A stretch of DNA of 64,000 bases from Streptomyces massasporeus (GTDB lineage: Bacteria; Actinomycetota; Actinomycetes; Streptomycetales; Streptomycetaceae), in NCBI RefSeq assembly GCF_014648995.1, contig NZ_BMSE01000026.1, positions 41,293 through 105,292 of the forward strand. The letters are read 5' to 3'. The translations under genes were made by a program, and so were the position numbers. Shown piece after piece: positions 24,088-32,700 of the stretch. The first letter of the stretch is position 1, and every line of letters starts with the position of its first letter. The notes below the pieces were generated by a model, which searched no databases, was not told where the DNA came from, and was given only the letters and a program-made list of their open reading frames with translations.

Positions 24088-25259
24088 GACAGGTGGTCCA
24101 CGATGTGGCGGTACACGGCCGGGTTCGTCCAGTAGGCGCTGTGCGCAGCGGGGAACGGCTGCCCGCCGTCGACGGCGACATCGGTGACGCGGCCCGGGAA
24201 GAGCCGCGCGCCCACGTAGCCCAGCAGATCGCGCGGGTCGTACAGGTTCAGCCAGGCGGGGACGTGCGCCGGCAGGGGCGCGGGATGTTCGAGGGAGGGC
24301 AGCGCACCCGACTCGTACAGGAAGGGCCCCTGGGAGCCCGCGGTCACCAGGAGCCCGACCTGCGGCAGTGGGGCGGAGACCAGCGTGTCGAGGGCGATGA
24401 TGCCGCCGAGGCTGTGGCCGATCACGGCGACGGGCGGCTCCAGCCCTGCGACGAGGGTGCGCAGGCCGTCCCGGAAGGCCTCGCCTCGGCTCAGGTAGCG
24501 CAGGATGTCACCGGCGGCGGGGTGGGCGGCCTCGGTGAGAGCACGCCGGCGGCGCTCGACGGCGCGCGAGGCCACGCCTCCGGCCGTACGCAGCAGGTAG
24601 GCGCGCAGTCCTCGCTCCGCGCCCCGGGGCAGTGCTCCGAGGGCCTCGGCGATCCGGTCGGTGACGGCGTCACGCGTCTCACCGGTGGGGACGAGCGGGG
24701 AGCCGGCGTCGAGGGCGTCGGCGACGAGGCGCGCGGTCAGGGAGCGGGCCGCGACGACGGCGAGGTCCGCCGGGTCGAGGACGTCGGCCGCGGGGCCGAG
24801 CAAGGGGTGGGCGGCCAGGTCGGTGCACGCCCCTGGCAGCCCGGGGCCCAGTTCGGCCGCGAGGGCGTCACCCCGGGCGGCCAGCGCGGTGAGCAGCGCC
24901 CGTATCGACTGCTGCGGCGGCACGGAACCGGGCGGTCGTTCGACGGCCGGTCCGGATCGGGCGGCCGTCAGGGCCAGTTCGGCGTACGGGTCGTCGTAGA
25001 GGAGGGCCCATTCCCATGCCGCCTCGTCACCCGGGTTCGGCTGTGCCGGGTCCTCGCCGAGAGAGCGCGTGGTGCCGGACCGGGGTGGCAGGCTCGCTCC
25101 GTCGGCCGCGAGCGCGGCACCGTGTGCCGCACCCCAGGGGTAGGGCAGGACACGTAGCCCGTCACGGTGTGTGGCCAGTCCGGCCGTCACCCGCTCCACC
25201 AGCGCGGAGAAGCCCGGCTCGCGGACCCCGGTCCCATGGACGAAGACGACCGCCGTCAT
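24084..25259 (-). CDS. Alpha/beta hydrolase (lipase/esterase-like)
   Basis: A 391-residue alpha/beta hydrolase. The N-terminal strand VVFVHGTGVREPGF carries the oxyanion HG, the nucleophile elbow is GHSLGG (S283), the probable acid is D341 in NLYDPRDLL and the base H373 in AAHSAYW. A long helical insert (about 80-260) separates strand 1 from the elbow and could be a lid or a partner-binding region. No signal peptide is seen, so it is cytoplasmic. It is translationally coupled to the caspase-like gene, suggesting two effectors, or effector and regulator, made together. A TTGACT -35-like box at the complement of 25291-25296 may start this transcript. Substrate unknown. Confidence 0.82.
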   Translation of the reverse strand: MTAVVFVHGTGVREPGFSALVERVTAGLATHRDGLRVLPYPWGAAHGAALAADGASLPPRSGTTRSLGEDPAQPNPGDEAAWEWALLYDDPYAELALTAARSGPAVERPPGSVPPQQSIRALLTALAARGDALAAELGPGLPGACTDLAAHPLLGPAADVLDPADLAVVAARSLTARLVADALDAGSPLVPTGETRDAVTDRIAEALGALPRGAERGLRAYLLRTAGGVASRAVERRRRALTEAAHPAAGDILRYLSRGEAFRDGLRTLVAGLEPPVAVIGHSLGGIIALDTLVSAPLPQVGLLVTAGSQGPFLYESGALPSLEHPAPLPAHVPAWLNLYDPRDLLGYVGARLFPGRVTDVAVDGGQPFPAAHSAYWTNPAVYRHIVDHLS

Positions 25260-25337
25260 GCGCCCCCCGTGGCCGGATTGCTCTTGCGAGAGTCAACTTA
25301 CCCACATCACGGGGAAGTTGAAGCCTGAGAGGCGAAA

Positions 25338-25375
25338 ACGGCCCGCCGCCGGGAGGGTCCCGGGCCGCGGGCCGT
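25338..25375 (-). terminator. Rho-independent terminator after the SAV_2336/NB-ARC/TPR gene
   Basis: ACGGCCCGC (25338-25346) pairs perfectly with GCGGGCCGT (25367-25375), with an inner CCGGGA/TCCCGG stem. Read on the minus strand, TTTT follows the stem directly. It begins 14 nt past the stop at 25389, so the VMAP-MoxR-FxsT operon ends here and the hydrolase-caspase genes form a second unit. Confidence 0.8.
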
Positions 25376-25388
25376 CCGGCGCTCCGCG

Positions 25389-28300
25389 TCACATGGGCAT
25401 GGGAGCCACTTCGCACTCGATGCGTCGGCGCTGACGCGCGGCCTGGAGCCAGGGGTGGTCGGCGCGCAGGGCCGCGGCGAAGCCCTCCACGGCCTTGCGC
25501 TGGAGGACGTCCGCCTCGTCTCCCCGTCCGAGGCCCCGCAGATCGAGGGCGAGGTTGGACGTGCAGGAGAGGGTGAGGGGGTGATTCTCGCCCGCCACCT
25601 CGGTCAGCAGCGGCAGGTTGGCGGAGTCGATCGCGTGCGCCCGCTCGAAGTCGAGCCGCGCGTAAGCGGTGTTCGCCTGGCCGATGCCCACGGTGAGCGT
25701 GATCATGTGACGCGCCCCGACCGTGTCGTTCAGCCGGCGCACCACGTCGTCCTCCACCTCCTGCGCGATGTCCAGCGAGCCCAGAGCCCGCTGGGTGGCC
25801 GCCAGGTTCGCCCGGGTCACCAGGGTGTGCGCGTGGTCACCGCCGAGACGCCGCACCAGCCTGGCCACGGTGGACTCCGCGATCCGCAGCGAGCCTTCCA
25901 GGTCCCCGGCCAGACGCCGGTCGACGCAGACGTCGGTCGCCGTGGTGAGCGAGTCGAGGTGCTCGTCGCCGTAGCGGGACTTGAAGTTGCGCAGGGTCTC
26001 CTCGGCGAGCTTGGCACCCTCGGAGAGATCCCCGTCCCGGCGGCGGCAGACTCCGAGGGAACGGGCGATCCGCAGGGTCAGGGGGTGCTTCTCGCCCAGC
26101 GCGGTGAGCGCCTGGCGGTAGACGTCCTCCTGCCACTCGCGCGCGGCGGAGTAGCGGCCCGCCTCCCGCATGTCGATGCCGACGCAGTGCATGGTGTTGA
26201 GCGTGAAGAAGCTGGTGCCGCCGAGCAGCAGGTCGCGCTGGCGGGCGGTCTCCTGGTCCAGCGACAGCGCTTCCTCGAACTCCCCGCACAGTCTCAGGTC
26301 GACGCCCCAGCTGTGGCTGGCCCGCAGAGTGGCCGGGTCGTCGGGCCCGAACAGTGAGCGGGCCAGTTCGGTGGCCTCCTTGCCCAGGTCCCGCGCCTCC
26401 TGGAAGCGGCCCTGGTAGCGGTGGGCGTCGGACATCTCGCACAGGGAGTCGATGAGTTCCTCCGGTTCCACCTCCATCCGGCGGGACACCCCGAGCGCCT
26501 TCTCGGTCAGCGGGATCGACTCGGCGATCTGACCGACCTGGCGCAGCAGGAAGGCGAAGCCCTTGGTCATCCGGACGACATAGATGTCCTCCTCACCGGA
26601 GGCGGCGAGCCAGGCGCTCCACGCCTGTCGGCCGAAGGACGCGGCGCCTTCGTGGTCGCCCCAGTAGTAGAGGAACCACATGGTGTCGTAGACCAGGTCG
26701 CGCACATAGGGGTCGGTGCTGGTGACCGCCTGGGAGGCGAGGACGTGGGGCAGCAGCGCCTGGTAGTCGCGCCATTCCTGGGAGGACCCGAAGGGGCCGC
26801 GGTTGGCGGCGGACAGCAGCTGGTGCGCGGCGTCCCGCATCCTCTCGCGTTCCTCCTCGCTCAGCTTGGCGAGGAGCACGGTCTGCAGGAGACGGTGCAT
26901 CTGCAGGGTGCCGGCGCGCGAGTCGACCTTGATCAGGGAGAACTGGCTCAGGTCGCGGATGGCCCGGTTCAGTTTGATCGGCTCACGCAGCATCGGGTCG
27001 ACCTGCGGCGTGATGTTGACGCCACGGCTGCTGCGAAGGATCGACCGCGGGATCGGCTCGGGGGCCATGCTGGCGCAGATGTCGAGGAGCTGCCGGGCGC
27101 CCGGGTTGTTCTCCCGGATGCGCTCCAGGGAGATGTCCCAGGCGGCGGCGACGGAGACCGGGTAGTCGGGGCTCTGCTCGATCTCCAGGATCTCCGGGCT
27201 GCGCTGGGCGAGCAGGTCGAGGTACTCGTCGACCTCCATGCCGGTGACGCCGAGCCAGGCGCCCGCCTGCTCCACGGCGAGCGGCAGGTCGCCGAGCGCT
27301 TCGGCGAGGCGGTCGGCGTCCTCCCGCGGCAGGTCCGTGGCGCGCTTCTGGAGCAGTTCGATGGACTCGTCGCGTTCGAAGACGTTCACCGGCAGGGAGG
27401 TGGCCACCCGTTCCCAGCCCCGGTTCCGGGAGGTGACGATGACCTTGCCCGGACCGTTGTGCGGGAAGTAGCCGCGCACCGCCTCGATGTCCTCGGCGTT
27501 GTCGAAGACCAGCAGCCAGTTGTCGTACGGCGTCCCGGTGCGCAGCGCTTCCAGTACGGCGGGCACGGCGGTGTTGGCCGCGGCGGCGCCCAGGCTGTCC
27601 TGGCCGGCCGGGGCGACACCCAGCTGGGACGCGAGGGAGGACAGCGCGGCCAGGATGAGGCTCTCGCGCTCGGCCGGGATCCAGCAGATGATCCGGTAGT
27701 CACGCTGCCGGGTGTAGATGTACTCCAGCGCCAGCTGGGACTTTCCGACGCCACCGAGGCCGTGCAGGGCGTTGGGCAGTACGGCCGCGGTGTCCTGGGC
27801 GGCGAGCTGCTCCTCCACGGCCCTCAGCAGCGCCTGCCGGCCGACGAACGAGGTGTTGCGCATGGGCACGTTCACCAGTAGGGCCGGCGTTGCGGTCGTG
27901 GTGCGCTGCATGAGCGGCTCTGCCTCCGGGGTCTGTTGTGGTCGGTGCGCCTCGGCCGTCTCCGACGGCGCGGATTCTCCAGTCGGATCGGAAAGACCCG
28001 AATCCGGGTTGATGCCCGCTGGGCTGGATGGAGTCGTTTCGCCCGGGATATTCACCTGTGGGGGTGGGTGGGCGGACGTGCTGTTCTCCACCTGTTCGGC
28101 CGCGAGGGGCGGGGTCCTGGACAGGTTCGGTTCGATGCGCCTGGCCCGCTCGGAGTAGGGCCCCGACAGGGCTCGCATCACGGCCAGTTCGCTGCGGGCC
28201 CAGCCTGTTTCGGCCGGGTCGGGCAGCCTGGTGCGCAGCGGGTCGTGCAGCGCCGCGCGCAGGGCGACACCCCGCTCCCCCGCGGCGGGCAGCTCGCCCA

Positions 28301-29918
28301 CCACGCTCACGGTGCGGGCGAGTTGACTGCGGGTGGTGGTCGCGAGCAGGGCCTCGCGGACGCCCTCGGCGAACTCGGGGCGCCCCTGCTCCCCGCCCTC
28401 CCAGTCGATCAGCCCGCCCATGAGGATCTCGGCGACGTGATCGGGGCCGGTCTCCGGCATGACCCGCCTGCGGAGCTGCTCGACCAAGTCGAAGTCGAAG
28501 GGGATGGCGGCCAGTTGGGTGGCGAGCCGGCGGGCGGAGGGGGTGGCGAGGCTGGAGAAGCGCCGTACGGCGGCGGTGGCGGCGCGCGGGAGGCGCGGGG
28601 CGCGCAGACCGGGGGCGGGCGCCCCCTTGCTCAGGGCGCCCGCCAGCACCACGGGCAGCGAACGCCGTACGCCGCGCCCACCGGTGACCAGATCGGACCA
28701 GGCGGCGAGGGATGCGGGTTTCAGGGAGAGCACCGGGACGGCGACGGAGTCGTCGCCCGCCTCGGGCAGCGGCCGCATCGGATCGGGACCGCCGGGCGGG
28801 GCCCAGTGCCCGAGGGTGTCGTTCGGGGCTCCGAAGCCTCCGGCTTCCAGGACGGCCGGGTACGGGTAGAGCGAGGACCGGTGGCGCAGGTGCGGCGGCA
28901 GCAGGTGGACGAGGGCGGTGGGGCCGGCGTGGGCGAGGCGGCCGAGGAGTTCGTCGGCGGCGGTGGCGGCCCAGCCGTGGGCGAGTCCGTCGGTGACGAC
29001 GAGGAAGATCCGGCTGCCCCGGCCGTCGAGCAGTTCGGCCGGGTCGGCGACGGCCCGACCGGTGGGCCAGCGCAGGGCGGCGGTGCCGGTGCGCGGCACG
29101 GTCGCCCGGATGGTGCGCACGCTCCGGAAGGCGCCGCTGTGCTCGGCGGCGCGGGCGAGGCGTGCGGCGCTCTCCTCCCAGATCCGCATGGTGGGCGCGT
29201 CGTCGAGCAGCAGCACCAGGTCGAAGGCGGAGACCCGGGCGGGACGCAGGAACGGCATCCACAGCCCGTCGACGAGGCCTTGTTCGGCGGTGGTCTCCTC
29301 GTCCAGCTCCAGGCTGCTGCGCGAGGGGATGCGGCGGGCCAGGTGGTGCAGGGCGCGCGCGAGCAGGGCGGTGACGCGGCCGGGGCCGGACGGGTCGGGT
29401 TCGGCCCGGGGTAGCAGCGGCGGCCCGAGGCGCAGGGTGAAGCCGCCCTCGGGGTGGGGTAAGAAGCGCTCGGCGGCTCGGGACGCGGCCCGGTCGGTGG
29501 CACGGGAGGCTGCCCCGTCGGCGGCCGGGATCGGCCCCGGGATGCGGCCGGTCGGCGGCGGCTCGGTCTCGATCGGAGTGTCCTCGTCGTCGGGGGCGGG
29601 CCGGTCGAGGAGTGCGCCGTCATCCGCGGCGGGTGGGGGTGGTGGCTGTTCGGTCTCGGCGTCCTGCGGGCGTTCGGTTTCCGCGTCCGCGGCCGGGGCC
29701 GGCCGGTCCTCGCCGCCGGGACGGTCGTACCGGCTCCGGTGTGCGGCGAGCCATACCGCGTCGGCGAACTCCTGCCAGCGCGGGACGAAGTGGTCGGGAG
29801 CGGCAGGGACCCGGTCTCCGCGCTCGCCCACGGGCGGCTCGGGGTACACCGAAGGAGGCGGCGACGATCCCGATGCGGGATCCCCGTCGCCGGGTCCGGA
29901 TGCGCGCTCCCGGGTCAT
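25389..29918 (-). CDS. FxSxx-COOH-system-like protein: SAV_2336 N-terminal region, NB-ARC NTPase and TPR array (FxsT-like)
   Basis: A 1509-residue STAND-type protein. Residues 1-175 are Pro/Glu/Ala-rich and disordered. About 175-620 match the SAV_2336 N-terminal type (LVLLLDDAPTMRIWEESAARLARA, IFLVVTDGLAHGWA). A P-loop LHGLGGVGKSQLALEY near 725 opens an NB-ARC module with Walker B WLLVFDNAED, VIVTSRN sensor and GDLPLAVEQAGAWLG. From about 1080 to the end are kinesin-light-chain-like TPRs (ALGEKHPLTLRIARSLGVC, HAHTLVTRANLAATQRALG repeats). Such proteins sense a trigger through the repeats and oligomerise via NB-ARC; here the N-terminal region would signal to effectors. ATG 29918 overlaps the MoxR stop (TGATG). 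The name follows the FxsT family from memory. Confidence 0.88.
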   Translation of the reverse strand: MTRERASGPGDGDPASGSSPPPSVYPEPPVGERGDRVPAAPDHFVPRWQEFADAVWLAAHRSRYDRPGGEDRPAPAADAETERPQDAETEQPPPPPAADDGALLDRPAPDDEDTPIETEPPPTGRIPGPIPAADGAASRATDRAASRAAERFLPHPEGGFTLRLGPPLLPRAEPDPSGPGRVTALLARALHHLARRIPSRSSLELDEETTAEQGLVDGLWMPFLRPARVSAFDLVLLLDDAPTMRIWEESAARLARAAEHSGAFRSVRTIRATVPRTGTAALRWPTGRAVADPAELLDGRGSRIFLVVTDGLAHGWAATAADELLGRLAHAGPTALVHLLPPHLRHRSSLYPYPAVLEAGGFGAPNDTLGHWAPPGGPDPMRPLPEAGDDSVAVPVLSLKPASLAAWSDLVTGGRGVRRSLPVVLAGALSKGAPAPGLRAPRLPRAATAAVRRFSSLATPSARRLATQLAAIPFDFDLVEQLRRRVMPETGPDHVAEILMGGLIDWEGGEQGRPEFAEGVREALLATTTRSQLARTVSVVGELPAAGERGVALRAALHDPLRTRLPDPAETGWARSELAVMRALSGPYSERARRIEPNLSRTPPLAAEQVENSTSAHPPPQVNIPGETTPSSPAGINPDSGLSDPTGESAPSETAEAHRPQQTPEAEPLMQRTTTATPALLVNVPMRNTSFVGRQALLRAVEEQLAAQDTAAVLPNALHGLGGVGKSQLALEYIYTRQRDYRIICWIPAERESLILAALSSLASQLGVAPAGQDSLGAAAANTAVPAVLEALRTGTPYDNWLLVFDNAEDIEAVRGYFPHNGPGKVIVTSRNRGWERVATSLPVNVFERDESIELLQKRATDLPREDADRLAEALGDLPLAVEQAGAWLGVTGMEVDEYLDLLAQRSPEILEIEQSPDYPVSVAAAWDISLERIRENNPGARQLLDICASMAPEPIPRSILRSSRGVNITPQVDPMLREPIKLNRAIRDLSQFSLIKVDSRAGTLQMHRLLQTVLLAKLSEEERERMRDAAHQLLSAANRGPFGSSQEWRDYQALLPHVLASQAVTSTDPYVRDLVYDTMWFLYYWGDHEGAASFGRQAWSAWLAASGEEDIYVVRMTKGFAFLLRQVGQIAESIPLTEKALGVSRRMEVEPEELIDSLCEMSDAHRYQGRFQEARDLGKEATELARSLFGPDDPATLRASHSWGVDLRLCGEFEEALSLDQETARQRDLLLGGTSFFTLNTMHCVGIDMREAGRYSAAREWQEDVYRQALTALGEKHPLTLRIARSLGVCRRRDGDLSEGAKLAEETLRNFKSRYGDEHLDSLTTATDVCVDRRLAGDLEGSLRIAESTVARLVRRLGGDHAHTLVTRANLAATQRALGSLDIAQEVEDDVVRRLNDTVGARHMITLTVGIGQANTAYARLDFERAHAIDSANLPLLTEVAGENHPLTLSCTSNLALDLRGLGRGDEADVLQRKAVEGFAAALRADHPWLQAARQRRRIECEVAPMPM

Positions 29919-31009
29919 CAGCGGCCCTTCGCGAGGTCGCGGAGCAGCAGTTCGACGAGCTTACGCCCGTCACCGTCAGCCTGAAAACCACCCGCAGTAG
30001 TCATCTGGACAGCGTTGAGCAACTGGTCGAGGGAGTGGACTCCACCCGCCTGGACCCGCTGAACGAACAGGTCGACGAGGTCTTCGGTGCCCTGCGGCCG
30101 GAGCCCGAGATGGCCCTCCACCATGGCCAGTAGTTGCTCCTTGGTGGGGGTGTGCATCTCCATCGGCAGACAGCGGCGGCGGAAGGCGGCGGGGAATTCC
30201 CGCTCCCCGTTGCTGGTGATCACCACGACCGGGAACTCCCGGCACTCGACCCGTCCGCCGTGCACCACGGCCCGGCGCCCCGGGTCGCTGGTGTGCACGC
30301 TCGCCGCGTCGGCGGCGTCACGCACCAGCTCCGGAACCTCATAGCTTCCATTCTCGAGAACGTGCAACAGGTCGTTCGGCAGGTCGATGTCGCTCTTGTC
30401 GAGTTCGTCGACGAGGAGCACCCGGGGCCGTTCGTAGGGCAGCAGGGCGGTACCCAGGGGCCCCAGTGTAATGAACTCGCCTATTACCGGCGCAAGTTGA
30501 CGATCTTTTGACACGTCCGGGGAGTTGACGCCCTGTTCGCCTTCTTCGAACACCGGCTCCGCCCGTGCCGTGTCCCGCAGTCCCGCCTGCCAGGCGGCGA
30601 TGGCCTGGGCACGGCCCATGGCGTCGTGGACGTACAGGCCGTCCCGCAGGCTGGTCCGGCTCACCACGTTCCATTCGAGCACGCGGCCGAGCTCCAGCTC
30701 GCGCGAGATCAGATAGGCGAGCGTCGACTTGCCCACGCCCGGCGGCCCGGTGATCAGCAGCGGGCGGCGCAGCAGCAGGGCGGCGTTGACCGTCTCGATC
30801 TGCTCCTCGTCGAGCTGGGGGGTGAGGCCGCCGGGGCCCAGGCGGCGCAGCGCGGCCTCGGCGTCGTCCGGGGGCGCGGCCTCGACCGGGCCGCCACGGA
30901 ACCTCCGCCAGGGCGGCGGGTCCGGCAGCACGGGCGGCTCGTCCTGCGGGTGTCCGGTGGCGTGGAAGACACGCCAGTCGTCCGCGGCCGTCCGTTCCTG
31001 TGCGCTCAT
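29918..31009 (-). CDS. MoxR-family AAA+ ATPase
   Basis: A 363-residue AAA+ ATPase of the MoxR type. Walker A is GPPGVGKST, Walker B is VLLVDELDKSD, sensor 1 lies in VVVITSNGEREFP, and the arginine-rich FRRRCLPMEM provides the finger. A stretch around residues 150-180 (EEGEQGVNSPDVSKDRQ) is an insert typical of conflict-system members. MoxR ATPases remodel partner proteins; in ternary systems they work with VMAP and vWA-like proteins. AGGAGG lies 7 nt before the ATG at 31009, the best ribosome site in the region. It begins 16 bp after the VMAP-like gene and ends overlapping the FxsT-like start, so the three form one operon. Confidence 0.92.
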   Translation of the reverse strand: MSAQERTAADDWRVFHATGHPQDEPPVLPDPPPWRRFRGGPVEAAPPDDAEAALRRLGPGGLTPQLDEEQIETVNAALLLRRPLLITGPPGVGKSTLAYLISRELELGRVLEWNVVSRTSLRDGLYVHDAMGRAQAIAAWQAGLRDTARAEPVFEEGEQGVNSPDVSKDRQLAPVIGEFITLGPLGTALLPYERPRVLLVDELDKSDIDLPNDLLHVLENGSYEVPELVRDAADAASVHTSDPGRRAVVHGGRVECREFPVVVITSNGEREFPAAFRRRCLPMEMHTPTKEQLLAMVEGHLGLRPQGTEDLVDLFVQRVQAGGVHSLDQLLNAVQMTTAGGFQADGDGRKLVELLLRDLAKGR

Positions 31010-31025
31010 GCCGAAGCCTCCTAGC

Positions 31026-32543
31026 TCAGCTGGCGAGATCGCCGGGGTCGGTGGCCTGGAGGTCGACGACGCGTGTGGGGTCGTCCCACAGGAATCCGAC
31101 GTTCCGGGCCAGATACTGGACCGCGTCCTCCGCGCCGCTCTCGGCGTTCAGACGCATGCGGTGAATGACGGACGGAAGCTGCACGGGCAACGTGACGGCC
31201 GCGAACACCGCGGTCACCACCTCGCGCCTCTCCTCTTTGAACACGCCTCTGCGGTCCCAGACGGCCAGCCCGACCCCCTCCGCGATCGCCGCTTTGAGCG
31301 CCTCCAGAGCCGGCGCCCCGGTCGGCGCGTCCAGCAGCACCGCCGTCCTTCTGGATTCCCCGGCGAGCGCGATCTGCCACGCGCGCAGCCGCCGGGCGTC
31401 CGCTTCCCGCCAGGCGTGCACCGTGATCCCGTGCTGCTTCAGCGCTGCCCAACGCCGCTGCCACTGCTGCCGGACCACGGCATTGTCCGTACGCATCCGT
31501 TCCAGGCTGCGTAGGTGCACCCCGTACCGCAGGCTGAGCGGAGTGGGCTCACCGTCGCCCACGGCGAACGTCAACCCCGCCACATCGTGGTTCATCAGAT
31601 CGTACGGAAGGAGGAACTCTATGTACGCAGGCGGCTCCTGGAGCCCGCCCGCGTCCGGTTCGCGCGGCACCAGCCAGAGTTGGGTGCCGCGCCGGAGCGC
31701 TCGGTCCACCGCTCGGCCGAGCTCGTCCAGGGGGATGGTGTCCGGCTCGCCGGGGCGGGGGTCCCAGCGGCCGGGGGTCGCGTTCGTCCAGGTCCGCACG
31801 ACGACGTCCGTGCTGCCGTCCCGGGCCGGTTCGACCGCGACGACGAGGGTGCGGGGGATGTCGGGCGACCACACCACCTCGGCGCGTCTCTCCCGGCGCC
31901 TCGCCAACTCGGCGGTCAGGCCCGCGCGTCCGGTCCAGTCGTCGACCCAGCCGGTCAGCGCCAGGCGATGCTCGACGGTCCTGGCGAGACGGGCCGCGTG
32001 GTCGAGGAGCAGGACGACGGGCGGCAGGCCGTCCTCCTGCACGTTCCATTCGAGCAGGTGGGCGAAGAGCTGCTCGGGGGCCAGTCCGTCGGGGAGGTCC
32101 AGGCCGGCGAGTTCCTCGGCCAGACCGTCCCGTAAGCGTGCGGCGGGCAGGTCGCCGCGGGAGAGCGCCACGCGTGCGCTCTTCTCCTCCTCCTTGGACA
32201 GCGGTCCGGCCAGTACGGGGGCAGGGGCGATCAGCCGGTCGAGTTCGTCTCCGGCCGGGGCTCCCTCCAGGATGCGGACCACCCCGACCAGTACGTGCTC
32301 CCCGCCCGCCACGCTCAGCGCGGCGGTCACCAGACTCACCACGTCCTCGCGGAGCCTGACGCCGCGGATGTCCACCTGCCTGCGGAGCTGGCCTCCCAGC
32401 AGACTCGCGAACTGCACCCGACTCGGGGCGTCCTCGACACAGCCCAGTTCGCAGAGGACGTCGGTGAGCTGTAACAGCAGCTCGAAGTCCGGCTGTTGTC
32501 CGGATGCACCGCCGAACTCGCCGGGCGCCGTACCTGTCCGCAC
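31026..32543 (-). CDS. VMAP-like protein with N-terminal effector-associated domain
   Basis: A 505-residue protein with no enzymatic motif I recognise. Residues about 20-95 (QLTDVLCELGCVEDAPSRVQ, LREDVVSLVTAALSVAGG, LVGVVRILEG) form a small helical domain of the effector-associated type. The rest, including an acidic beta-rich centre (TLVVAVEPARDGSTDVVVRTW) and a C-terminal WQIALAGESRRTAVLLDAPT segment, fits the vWA-MoxR-associated protein (VMAP) class seen beside MoxR ATPases. It is the first gene of the VMAP-MoxR-FxsT operon, with a GTG start at 32543 and GGGGGA 8 nt upstream. It would be an adaptor linking the ATPase to effectors such as the caspase at 24087. Assignment rests on context plus pattern. 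Confidence 0.72.
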   Translation of the reverse strand: MRTGTAPGEFGGASGQQPDFELLLQLTDVLCELGCVEDAPSRVQFASLLGGQLRRQVDIRGVRLREDVVSLVTAALSVAGGEHVLVGVVRILEGAPAGDELDRLIAPAPVLAGPLSKEEEKSARVALSRGDLPAARLRDGLAEELAGLDLPDGLAPEQLFAHLLEWNVQEDGLPPVVLLLDHAARLARTVEHRLALTGWVDDWTGRAGLTAELARRRERRAEVVWSPDIPRTLVVAVEPARDGSTDVVVRTWTNATPGRWDPRPGEPDTIPLDELGRAVDRALRRGTQLWLVPREPDAGGLQEPPAYIEFLLPYDLMNHDVAGLTFAVGDGEPTPLSLRYGVHLRSLERMRTDNAVVRQQWQRRWAALKQHGITVHAWREADARRLRAWQIALAGESRRTAVLLDAPTGAPALEALKAAIAEGVGLAVWDRRGVFKEERREVVTAVFAAVTLPVQLPSVIHRMRLNAESGAEDAVQYLARNVGFLWDDPTRVVDLQATDPGDLAS

Positions 32544-32643
32544 CGACTGTCCCCCTGAGTCGGTTCACCTGCCTGACCGACCAGCGAAGTTAGCACGGCA
32601 ACCAGCGGTTAACCAGGGACGAATGGGAACGGAAGGGCGACGT

Positions 32644-32681
32644 CCGGCCAGGAGCGTCCCAGGCGGGACAAGCCTGGCCGG
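32644..32681 (-). terminator. Hairpin downstream of pnkp
   Basis: CCGGCCAGG (32644-32652) and CCTGGCCGG (32673-32681) are perfect complements, with an inner GTCCC/GGGAC stem. It sits 20 nt beyond the pnkp stop and 100 bp before the VMAP-like start, so it probably separates the RNA-repair operon from the conflict operon. Confidence 0.65.
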
Positions 32682-32700
32682 AATCGTGTGCCCCTGCGGT

